The notes under the pieces are model-generated. The model was not told the DNA's origin. It searched no databases and saw only the letters and a list, made by a program, of their open reading frames with translations. 64,000 nucleotides of DNA from contig WPIO01000062.1 in assembly GCA_009760855.2 (NCBI GenBank), positions 1,088,001-1,152,000 of the forward strand, given 5' to 3'. This document shows positions 22,457 through 34,300 of this stretch, in pieces. This DNA comes from Cristatella mucedo (Eukaryota; Bryozoa; Phylactolaemata; Cristatellidae). Positions within the stretch are counted from its first letter, which is position 1. Each line of letters starts with the position of its first letter. A program made the translations under genes and the position numbers.

Positions 22457-23004
22457 CACTGCGCCAAGAGCGTCCGCTGGGAGCGAAGCGGCCAGCGGAG
22501 GAACGAGGCTACTGGCTGACATAGTAGTTGGAAAAGTTCTAGTTCCCGGCGGAGAGCGGCAGGTCGGTCGGGCAGCACGCGGTCGTCCAGATGGCGGCCG
22601 GAATGCACGGTATGCACGAAATGCCGGTAGCACTGTTGGGACGGGGGGGGGGTGGTGATGACCGGCCGGTGCAGGTAGCGATTGGCTAATGTTCGGAGCA
22701 CGCGGCGGTGCAAGCAGCGCTCGGCCTACTTTTCGGAGTCCCGAGTCTTGGCGCCCTTTCGCGTGAGCGCGGCGCGCGCGCTTCCGGGGGAAGGAGCGAG
22801 GTGCCAGGTCGGAGAGCCGCGCGCCGCCGCCGGGCGGGTGAGCGGCTCACCAGACGGGTACAGTTACCTCACCACCGAGGCCTCGCCTCGGCCGCTCGCT
22901 CCGCCCGCGGTCAAGGAACCGCGGGCTGAGCGGAGCAGTGGCGGAGTGACTAGAGATCCAAGTCGCACAGCTCACCAGCCGTAGGCTCGTCTTGCTCTAA
23001 TTAA
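22457..23004 (+). repeat. Duplicated CpG-island segment inserted at the opsin promoter
   Basis: This is nearly identical to about 17,245-17,790, including the GGAGGAACGAGGCTACTGG block and the CCAGCCGTAGGCTCGTC end. It resembles 17 kb more than the counterpart at 63.3 kb, which has an internal deletion. It interrupts the sequence just before the opsin first exon. Confidence 0.92.
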
Positions 23005-23121
23005 GGGCCGCGGCGGTGACTCGTCTCTCGACCGTGGCGTTCTGCGGCTGCACTGACTCGGCTGCTCCAGCTTCTTCGGTCAGAGCTCGCCTGCCTTTGA
23101 GCGCTGAGCACCGCCAGGCGC
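23005..23121. repeat. 117-bp direct repeat, right copy
   Basis: This is the second copy of 22,340-22,456. It ends seven bases before the first ATG of the opsin, so it probably lies in the 5' UTR or core promoter. Confidence 0.93.
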
Positions 23122-23128
23122 GAAGACG

Positions 23129-23336
23129 ATGAAGATGGCGGCCGCCGCCGCCGAAGCCTCGGTGGAGCTTCCGGACGACTCGGCGAACGATGCAGTCGTC
23201 GCGGTTGCAGCGAATCTCACAGTCCCTTTTCTCCCAGCCGCTCAGTGGCCGAGCGAGCGGAGCGATGCAGTGAGGTTCTCGTCCCGACTCAGTCCCGCCG
23301 TCAGCACCATTCTCGGATCGTACCTAACAGCCATAG
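23129..23336 (+). CDS. Opsin exon 1 (N-terminus and start of TM1)
   Basis: It has 69 codons plus one base and ends ...GSYLTAI|G with donor ATAG/GTGAGC. The first ATG (23,129) and the second (23,135, AAGATGGCGG, a stronger context) are both usable and differ by two residues. The Ala-rich start and the N29-L-T glycosylation sequon form the extracellular N-terminus. TM1 starts near residue 57. Confidence 0.85.
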
Positions 23337-26300
23337 GTGAGCTTCCGGCGCGCCGATGAGATTCGTTCGTCCGCTCCTTCGATTCGCCGTCTCTCGTGAC
23401 AGCTCTTGCGAAACAGCTCCCTCCAAGAGGTGCAGCAACCGGCGCGGCGCTTCCGGCTTTTTCCGAGATTAAGTTTTCTTTGGGCGCTATAGAAATTGAT
23501 TATATAAGAATTATATAACCCGTGACCAGACCGGTGCCTTACACCAGGCGTTCACCACGAGCTTCTTGGCAGCTTTCCGAGCAGCCCCTAGCAGTTGGTG
23601 ATGCATTGGGATGCATGCACGCAGGAGTCGACGGGCTGCCAACAGGCTGCAAAGACTGCGATGGCGGCGGCAGATGGCGGCTTAATTTGCGACCGCACGG
23701 GTGTAGCCTGAGAATGTGTTCCATGGGTACTGGGCCATTTGGAGGCGATAGCCATACCTCGACCTTGCCTATTCTATACGAGCCGCCGTGCGGCCGCAGT
23801 GCGTCTCTTGCACCTAGGGCGACAGGTGGTTGACTTCGGCCCGAAGACGCTCACGCTAGTTGACGCTACGAAACCTGACGAGTCAGAGTAGATGAGTCGC
23901 AGGCGCCATTCGAGCCCCCGAAGCGGCCACTCCGGATCTTCGCTTCCGGTTTTGCGACCGCTCCTCTTTCTAGGAGTTTGCAGCTTGGCAATCAACTCGC
24001 TGAGCACCTCCTCGGCGCTCGGTCGACGGCGACTCCAGCTCAAGCCCGCCGAGCACTTCGTGCTGTGGCTCAACGTCACCGACATTGGCATGGTCGTGTT
24101 CACGTTTCCGTTCGCCATCGCTTCGTTTTTCGCTCGACGGTGGCTGTTTGACGGATCCGGTTCCTCGTCGTCGCAGATCTGCTAAGCGCTGGATTGGATG
24201 CTATGGAGCTTTTGTCTCGGTAGTTTAATACCGAGAGCCCTGGACGGCTAACCTAGAGGTTATTCGATCGTTTTTTCCCACTCAAACTAAACATTTTTGG
24301 CACCCAGTTCCCAGAGCAGATGCCCTCAGATTATTCTGTCTTAAAATTAGAAACGCCTCGCTTTACCAATATCTAGTAGTTCCTTGCGGATAAAAATGAC
24401 CGCAGTATTTGGCCATAAATTCTGTGTCAAGCCAAGCTTCGTATTATTATTACGGGCTTAAAATTCGTACATTGTGGCCGGAGAGCTTTTTAAATTAAAA
24501 GCAAACCGCGACAACCGAAGACCTGGCGCATCATCCAGAAGCAGCAGGCCGTGCGTGTCCCAGCAGGCCAAGTGAGTCCCCTCAGCAGCAGGCCGCTGCG
24601 TTCCCCAGCAGGCCGCCGCCGCCGGCTTGTCCCGCGAACCGCGAGCGGCTGTGGCTACGAGGTAGTTAAGTCGTCGCAACATCTCGCTGCGTCTGCTCTA
24701 CCGTCAGTCGCCGTTAGCGACGAGCTTCACTCGTTCGCAAACTGAGCGGCTTCCCGTGGGGGAGGGAGAATTCTAGGCTTTTGGAGCATATGCACTGAAG
24801 GCACGGTTGTAAAGGATTTGAGCTTAGTTGCATGCAAAGTTAAACGACTCTTGTCAGAAGAGGTGGTAGCAGGATGTGAAACCTGGTTTAGAAGTATCTC
24901 AGATAGGTACGCCGGCACCATAGAAAGGCCTAAAAGTGACAGACAGAATCAATGCGAATAAGCCACTTGATGTTAGCCAGTGCTAGTCGGCGAGAAGAGA
25001 TGTGACGTGGCAGCTCCGACATGTACGACAACCAGCCCTAGCTGAAGAGTTTCGCACCAACTGCGTAAGCGTCTTAGTGCACAGCCGGGGGACCTGCACG
25101 GAGAATTGCCGAAGTTGAAATGCCGGTTTGTCCCAAATGCACGGACTAACTTCGCTGCGGTAATCTCATCTAAGCAGGCCGGAAGTCATTCAGTATTGCG
25201 TAGCTGAAAATGGGTACGTTCAATTGTGAAGCTGACACTGCCATCCAGCGATCACTCATTTTGCTAGCCGAATGCCCATTCCTTGCAGAGGCTACAGGGG
25301 GTGTTCTGGCCGGCCCATTTTGAGGCACAGGCATTCGACTTTCTGGGTTACTAGGATAGCATGTAATTTTATGTAATGTTGAGGCGCCGACATTTGGCTT
25401 AGGCAGCGACATCTGGCTTAGGAGCAATAAAAGTCTCGCGGTTTAAAGATGCGATCCAGAATCGAAAGTGAGGCTGGACGGGTGGGCTGGTTGGGGAGCT
25501 CATTATGCAACGCAAAGGGAATGGCACCTGGTCTGCTGCTACCGCTTACCGCTGGTTCCCATGCCGAACGATCTTCAGCCAGTGGCGTAGCCAGAACTTT
25601 CAGATAGAAGGAAAGCCCTGCCGCCAGTTATAAATACATCGAAAGTCGCTGTCTTTTATTCGACACGTGAGCCTGTGGCTACGCGTAGATTGAAACCATG
25701 CGACGACGATCTCATTGCTCGTTGCATGCTTTCTTCCTTAAACGTACAGCAGCAGACGTCGTCGAGGTAGTGCACCGCCGTCGTCGTTCCAAGGCATGTC
25801 TTGCTTGATAAGTTGTAGCGCGCTGAGCGAGCAGCTCACGTTCGACGCCATTACGCTTCCCGGAGTCACTTATCCTGCCTGGCGGTCGGCGCGCGGGTAG
25901 TCGGTGCTCAGGGGTTTGAGCGAGCAGATGCTGCCTGCACACTATCTCTCTCGCTCGCCACTTCGCCCGTCTAGCCAAAATGGCCGACGCCGAGCCTGCG
26001 GGCGCGGCGCGCGCGTGTGTGGCTCGAGCGACAGCGGCAGTCGCGCCGGTGACGGCTCGAGGCGAGGCGACGGTGCGGCCAGCCAGCGACCGCGGCTCTG
26101 CGCCTAGCGCGTCGACAGCGACGAACGACGAAAATTCAAGAGACGCGCCGCCGCCGCCGCGTCAGGTCGCCAATAGCGAGGCGGTCGATGAGTGAGCGCT
26201 TTGAGCCCGGGCCGCGAGACTGCGACCTGAAGGCGGCGAAGTGCACGGCGGTTAAATAAAGGAAGAAAGGCGCAGCGGCGGCGGCGGCGGGCGGCGGCGG

Positions 26301-26389
26301 CGGGCGACGTATCGGGCTCGTCGGTCGCTCGCCGAGACCGATTAGCCGCCGCCGCCGCAGCCGCCCCCAGTCCCTCTTTTGCCGGCGCG

Positions 26390-26424
<35 letters not shown>

Positions 26425-28235
26425 TATATGCGCATGCGCGGGTCGCAGTCATTCGACCGGATATGCGGCGTGCGACAATACTAGGTACGCTCTGCGAGCT
26501 GTTGCAATTGAATACACGTTCGTCGCCGCTCCTCGCGGCTGCCACCGCTGCTTGACGACGAGGATGACGTTTTTTGTGTAGGGATTTTCAGCTTGGCAAT
26601 CAATTCACTGAGCATCTATTCGGCGCTCGGTCGGCAAAGAATCAAGCTCAAGCCCGTCGAGCACTTCATGCTGGCACTCAACATCGCCGACATGGGCATG
26701 GTCGTGTTCACGTTCCCGTTCGCTATTTCGTCATTTTTCGCTCGACGGTGGCTGTTCGGCGAAGCTAGTACGGTGCGGCAGCGAAGCGAAGCGCTGCGCC
26801 GCGACGCGTCGCTTCGCCTTTTTTATCGCTGCCCAACGAGCGTGAAGCGCTCCGGACAGCCGAGGTTTAAACAACAGTAGAAACCTTAACCTCGGGTTCG
26901 CGGCCGGATGGGGGTCATGGGGGTCAACTTCCCGCGTTCACCGCCTGCCGGAGTGCGGCAGCCCGCTGCGGCGGCGGCAGCCAGTTTAGCAGCGATGGGG
27001 GAGGAAGGGGAGAGAGAAAGAAGGCCGCTCTTCTCAGCGCCCCCGGCGCCTCTCCTAAATAAATAAATAAGTGCTAGCTGATTTAACAGCCTCTTTTGTA
27101 TAGCGACAGAAGAGCTTTTACGGCTATCACCACATCTTGCAGTGCCGATACAGGGTCGCCCACTGCAGGATTCGAGCCCACGACCTCGGGGCCGAGGTCG
27201 TGAAAAGCAACCGCCTTACCTAGTGAGCCATTACGGCTCACCGCCTCGAGCTGCGTATCCCCCGGCGTAGTGTAGTTAGTTATGACTCACGCAGCATTGC
27301 TACCGCGGCTAGTTTGCAAGCCTGCGGAGAGAGATCATTTACTGCTTGCTCATCGTCTTATTCTTGTTCCACTGCAGTGAGCAGCCGTCTCATTCCGTTG
27401 CGCTATAAAAATATGAACGCTTTTCCGATCGAGGCACGCACCAACTAGCGCACTGGCTGACTACGCCGTATGCACACCAGCGACGCCGGCCGCTCCTGTC
27501 TTAAGCCTGATTTAGACGGTGAGTCTTGCTTCCTACCAACTAGAGTCTAACTACAGTCTTCTAGTTTGTAGGAGTTTTAGACAGTAGTCTTGCTCTAAGT
27601 CTGGCTTTCTACTCGCTCCGCCCACGGAGCGTTCTTGGGATGGCAATAGCGTTTCTCTACGGCCAGGCTTTTCTAACGGAATTACCGGTAGAATGAAACC
27701 TGTCCGCTATAGTCTTTATCGCTCGCCGCCTCAAAATCTGATTCATATACCCCGAACTCAGTGTGTCCCATAAACAGGGACTCGCTAGGAACGCACCGAC
27801 GATTTCGCTGGTAAAGTCGTCCGCCATTTCTTGCTAAGCAACGCAGTAGGCGTGGTTACCTGCTGAGTCTTGGCTGAAAAAGTAGAACCGAGTGTGGCTA
27901 CTGAGTCTTCGTCGAGTCTCCCCTTAAGTCTGAACCACCTCCCGCGCTATTGGCGACGTTTACACCGAACACTCGAGTTGGTAGAAAGCAAGACTCACCG
28001 TCTAAACCAGGCTTTAGTTAAGTGCTCGCCTCTCGCGATATCCACCCAACCTTGTACCGTAGCTACGTCTGCCACGGCATGCCGAGCTAGAGTCAAGCTA
28101 GTGCCCGAAGTTTCCCGGCGCGACGCCATGCCAAACTCGGAACCATTAGCTGCAATATACCTCGCCTGAGGTCTGGGGGCAGGGAGTGGCTCGAGACGCT
28201 GTAACTCGGTGAGTCCGACCGCAGTTCAACCTTGC

Positions 28236-28310
<75 letters not shown>

Positions 28311-31300
28311 CCTATCTCTTTCCCAGTGGTCGAAGTAACGCTGCGAAGCAACATTCGGATAAAAAATATGCATAGCTAGCAAAAGCCTTCTACGGAGCTT
28401 GCCGGGCTCGTGCTGCTGTAACGTGGGGACTCAGGTGCGGTTGACTCAGCGGCTTATGTCGATGCACATTTACACCGCGTTTACTGAGTGGAGCGCCGAG
28501 AACTGTCAAAAGATCAAGGTACCTACCGGGAAGCACTCGGTAGCTCTTGAGGGGGAAATTCAAGAAAATATCTATAACATTTATCCTACAATCGAATATG
28601 TCTTTATAGTACCTTTCGAAAGACAAATATGTTAGAACTGGGATCGGAAGTTCTGACGACTTCCGCATGAAAGAAAAATTCGTTATGCAAACCACGCCTA
28701 ACCCGGATGTAAAACGAAAGCAAAAAATCTACAAATAGAAGATTTGCCGATCTCTGCATCATATGCGACTTGTATCCCAACTTGTCGAACCTTGGTAGAT
28801 CGCTATAGATGCTTAAAGCTTGTTGAGGTGCATACTTGTGACTTTTATACAGCTTCATTTCCAAGGTTGGTAGGTGCCTTGTAAATTAAATAACAGCTAA
28901 TCTTTCACCTTTCGGAGTAAAACTTTGTATGTGAGTTCATCTCCGCTTTTTTTACCCTATTCTTTAATATTTTTGATTTCGGTTTGATACAAATGGGTCT
29001 ATGTGCCCACAATTACGGAACATAAAGCTCCAGGACGTTTGATGACGTTTGATGACGCATTTCAAATTTAATTCCGATACGTGAAATATCAGTTAAGCCC
29101 GGCTGCCGTTGTCTGGTGACTCGATAACATCACTAAAGGAAGTGTCGCGTTACCCCGAGTTCACTCCACTAGCTTTCTGCAGCTAAGCTCAAAAGTTTCC
29201 ACATCTTATTACTTGCTCTATACTGATATTCTTTGTCATCTAGTGTTTTTTTTGCAAGGCTACAGAATAACTTGCCCTGCCCCGCAAAATCATAGCCGTG
29301 GGCTGTTTCCATGAACGCCGGCACTTCTCCAGGGCGCAACCGACACCTTCTGTACAGTAGCAGATGTTTGTGCATTACGAAGTACACAGAGGGTATATGT
29401 TTGTTGTTCATTCACAGACTGGCATTTTTTTAATGGCGAGACTTTTTAGGACAGCTGCAAAACAGCCCGCTCCAGCTCTCCTCCGACATGAGCTAACTAA
29501 AGGGATGCTAAAAGCCGAGCCGAGCCAACCCAGACCACGTGTGCTTGAGCTACCGTACGCAGTTAGGATCGGCATTCCGTATTTCCTGAACTGAACTTCA
29601 TCTCGATGTAGTGGCCATCTCGGACAGTTCTGTTGGGTACCGTCCGGGCAGTATTTTGCCGTATCACCTCAATGTTTGCTTAACAAAAACTGGCGTAAAA
29701 ATTAGCGGTGTTTTTCCGAAAACTGTATGGTGTTGATGAGGAGGGATGTGCATTATTTAGTTATTTGTTTTTTGCGATTAGTGAGCTTCCATAGCACCGG
29801 CATAGCGGTATTTTTAAGTGTAGCAATCGTGATGCTACTAACTTATCAGAGGTAGTGCAGGCAAGCAGCCTGGTATAATTTCTAAGGAAATAACAGTTAC
29901 ATTTATGACCCAGTGAGTCAGAATAGCGAGCGGCAGTGGCTGCGGCGTCGGGAGCGGGCCGCCTGATTCGGAAGCCATTCAGACAGCTTGGACGGAGCAA
30001 GAGAGTGAAGCGTGCCGCGAGCGAGTGACGGGTCCTCGAAGTCGAAGCCCCCTTGCTCGCGGGGCAGCCGGTGTAAGCTACAGATTGGCAAGAAGTGGTG
30101 CAAGTCTGTGGCATCCGTGACGTTCACAGCAGACCAAACTAGCGGCCAAGTGCTGCACCAACTGTGGGGCGTCTTACTGCTGCAAAAGTGGCTGTGGGCG
30201 GCTAGGCGATAATTAAATTTTAGCGTTCTTCAAGTCAGTGACTGCTGTCACTGCAAAGAATGGTTCTGCCAGAGCAGACCTTTCTTTCGCTGACACCCGT
30301 ACCGTTGGCTTGCCATACAGCTTAGGCGATTACGTTGCGTACGCGACAGTCACATTATCGCGTCCGCGAAAGCAGCGCCGCTTGCGAACAGCCGTCACTT
30401 CTCTGTGCGCCTTTATTCAGCATCTTCTGCTGGGCCTTGAGGCCGTCGCCAGGTCTAGCGGCACCACGGCGCAGCACCACGGCGGCCTGGTAGTAATCGA
30501 GTAGCCAATCGCACGTGACGCAGCTCTGTACAGCTAAGCGTAGTTCGGAACGTGGATGATTTTTTGTCATGTCGCTCCGATACCGTCGCCGCTCATTTTG
30601 CATTTTCAAGCACGCTTCCGGCTGAGAATATCCGGGAGTCTCAACACTTGTGTGTAATTTAATACTCGACTGAGGGGGGAAGAAATGAGTTCCCAGCCCT
30701 GAGAAAGAAAGAGAGGTGCAGAGAGCTGGTGGCTGGAGGCGCGGAGATCGTGGCATCCCTCTACAGTCTGTGGAGACAACATGTCCATCACGAGGCCAGA
30801 GCGGTCAGCATGACCAGAGCTAATACCATACTTCGCTCATACCGCAGGACGGCGGCGGTGATATGTGACTTTTCGGCAGTGTTTTCCAGACCGAAACAAC
30901 GTATCAACAAATAGATAGACAGCGCCCTGTAACATTTTTTATTGTACCTGTTTCTCTCAGCCGTGACACAAGCGTCATTACTCGATAGCTTGTCCCCCCA
31001 AAAGAATTGAAAATGGCCATTACTTTACGCAAAAATTACTCTCGTGAGCAGGTCAAAGGTAAATTTGAAATTTTCCTATTGTCCAGAACTTTGCACATAT
31101 AGCTATAGCTACAAGTCTGGTGGTCAGTGGAAAAATTCCTAAATTGTAAATACATTTTTATTAGGTAATAAAAATAATAAATTATACAGTAATCAAATTC
31201 AGATGAAATAAATATAAAATGCAAAAGGGTTCTGTATTCGATGCATATGGATTCAGTATTGATCGCGAGATGAATTCATTGAGGCACGGTATACGTATAC

Positions 31301-34300
31301 AGGACCAATTATTCCATGCATGAATAATACATTACAGATATTAGCATCTTTTTAATAATACATTGCGGTAATATAGTGGCATAAATACAGGAGCCTTAAG
31401 CCAATCAGTTTAGTTTAGTTCTTGTTTAAACCGTACTTGTTTGATCTTGTTCAGTCCGTGTAGTGTGGGGGTCAGGTCTCATCCACCAGACCAGTCACCG
31501 ATGGAGTCCCTCAAGGGTCCATCCTTGGTCCGTTGCTGTTCTCCATTTATACTCAACCTCTGCGAAAAGTGATTAAGGCCCATGAAATAGGATATCGCTG
31601 TAATAGGATATCACAATGTCCAGTTGTGTCTTAAGGTTCTTTTAAAATGTCGTCAAGTAGGGATGTCATTGTGACACCAGTCGGAAGCGAGTTCCAAGGT
31701 TTGGGAGCAAACGACCCTAAAGCGAGGTCTCCAAAGGATTTGAGGTTCGAAAAAGGTATAGCTAAACGATTTGAGGCAGAAAAGCGAGTGGCACACTGCT
31801 TGGCCTGGCATGGAGTAGTTCTGAAAGAGAAGCTAGAGCCAGAGAATGAAGGGACCTAAAAATAAGCACCAAAACCTTGAAGTCGATCATCTGCTTGATT
31901 GGAGGTTAGCGAAGGTCGGAGAGAAGTGATGCTATTGACAACTGCGACGCTCACGACAGTAAGCGCCTGATTGCACAGGCCGTTCGACCATTACGCTCTG
32001 AGTTACAGAAGTCGAGATGAGCTATAAAAAAATGCGTGGACCAATTTTGATGTAGCATCTCTGTCAAAGCAAGCCAGGATTTTAGCAATGCTACGACGCC
32101 GAAAAAAGGCAGAATTGACTGTGGAGCCGACGTGGTCAACCACTTTGGAACAGGCAGCTGGAATTCGTCCAGATGGAATAAGAAATATGCTCATGACGCC
32201 GATTTTAAGCGATCTTCCCCGTTTCAGAGTCACTTGATTTGTTCTTAACAAGTGTGTTGGCTATTGGCATTTAATTTTAGACAGTTTGCTGGCATCCATT
32301 TGCAAATGTCAGTAATTTATGCAGCAAGGGAGTTTAGAGAATTCGTAGGAGAATTTGCTGGAAGGAGAGGAGGGAGCCAAGAAAAGGTACAAATGAGTGT
32401 CATCTGCATAGAAGTGAAAGCCTAGGTTGTGTTTGGCAATCAAATCGGCAAGAGGGAGAGTATAAACTGTAAAAAAACGGACCGAGCTCAGAGTCCTGAG
32501 GTACCTGGTACTTCAGTCGTTCATAGGATGACCTTTGCTCGTTCACATCAATACTCTGGAGTCCCCCACTTAGATAGCACCTGATTCATTGCAGTGCAGT
32601 GCCAGTGATGCCCAGACGAGATGAGAGGTGCTCGAGAAGGACTTGGTGATTAGTTGTATAAAACGCTGCAAAAAAGATCAAGCAAAACAGAGAGACTTGA
32701 CCCAAGACTGAATTCCTGAGAAGGTCGTTGTACACCCAAAGCGATGTTGACTCTGTGGAGTGATTAGCTCTAAACCCAGACTGGAACTTTAATGCTAAGT
32801 TTGAGAGGTCAATTTAAGAGTTCAGCTTATCCGTCACAACTCATTCAAGTTGTTTTGATAGAAGCGTTAGAAGCGAGACGGGAGGAAGCTGGTCAAGATC
32901 TCTTGGCCTAGTTTTGCTTTCTTAATTAGTGGTCTAACAGTGTCAAATCAAATCGCTTCGCTGACACGAGAGAGCTGCTCGGATAGATGTGCGTGGAAAT
33001 ACCGCTCGCTTGTCCCGTGCGGCTCGGAATCGAGTTTGTATGTGATTTCGGCTTACACGCCAGCTCATCCACGAGTCTCAAAGTCGTGCCGGTCCATATA
33101 AGGGAACGCGTTTTATTTCTTCCTCGGGCTCACTTGACGCACCTCAGTGAGTATAGAAATAAGTGACGAGACCTGACTGGGTGCCTTGTGGTATGATGCA
33201 CTCGGCTCTGCGAGGTCATTGGAGACGTCGAAACGATGACAGTGGCGGATCTTCCACCAGGTGGTTGTACCAACTTCCTCGGCGATCCCTACCTTTAGAA
33301 TAATGAGCACCTCCATGCACACGTTCACAGGCGGGACTGGCCGAAGCAGACCGACTTCGCTGTTGGGAGCCGATATTTTAATTCGAAGCTGCTGTTGGAC
33401 TCTCCGTGGATGGTGCTAATGCCAACACTGCACAGTGCAACGAATTCCCCAGGAATCTTACTGCGGAGAAAGCGTCTTCCAGTAGCTTCATCGTAGTCGA
33501 TCGCGGCTTTCTGGTTTATCAAAAGGCGGAAAAACTATATAAAGCAGATGGAAATTCCAGTGAAAAACTAGGGAATAACGGTATATTAGGTCCTTCTGAG
33601 CTCATATCCTTCATGCTGGTCTTGACAAACTTAGGGAAAAAGCGAGACTTATGCAGAAGGGCAAGGCGACAGTTGAACTATAAATCTCGAAGTATACTTC
33701 TAAATCTTGCATTATCATTTTTCTCTAATCGTATAAAGTATAGAATATACATTACTTGGTAATTATATGATGTTTTACCCGACTAAATGTGAACCAGCAA
33801 TTGTGAGTGTGTCCTTTTTTCTTTGAAAATGGGTAAATATCAAATGTATTGGTGTCCGAGCACACGACATTTGTAGTGAATGATAAAAAAAATAAATGAA
33901 ATAGTTTATTTGTATAACACTCCAAGAGAAATTAATCTCTACTCATGCGCTTCACATATGCCACAGGGCTTGAGCTCAAGACCTCGGCCAGACCTTGGTC
34001 AGGGCGAGCACCTTAACCACTGGGCCAAAACAGCTCTGCCATTTTCAATCATTCTGAGGCACAAGCTGTTGGTAGATAGTACTTTCAACTCAGAAACATT
34101 GGTGTCGATGCATAGTGTAAGGAATTTTTAGGCTATGTTTGCTTTTCAGGGGGAACATACATGCATGCTTTATAAAATAAAATGATCGACTACCAGCCGG
34201 ATTCTACCTTTTTCCCAGCCTGCGGGAGCAGTGGAAGACTCGTCATTGGTTTCGTACAGTGGCAGCCATATGAACCGCTGCAATCATCCATAAACGTGGC

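Noticed and set aside
25980-26195. 71-codon frame ending at a good donor-like site, as an alternative first exon for exon 2b
   Set aside because: Splicing to exon 2b would be in phase 2 and give a non-opsin frame with an early stop in the opsin-coding part; it also lacks the start of TM1.
30355-30756. 133-codon minus-strand ORF as a separate gene
   Set aside because: No domain, no recognisable promoter or splice partner, and it lies within an opsin intron; kept only as a note.
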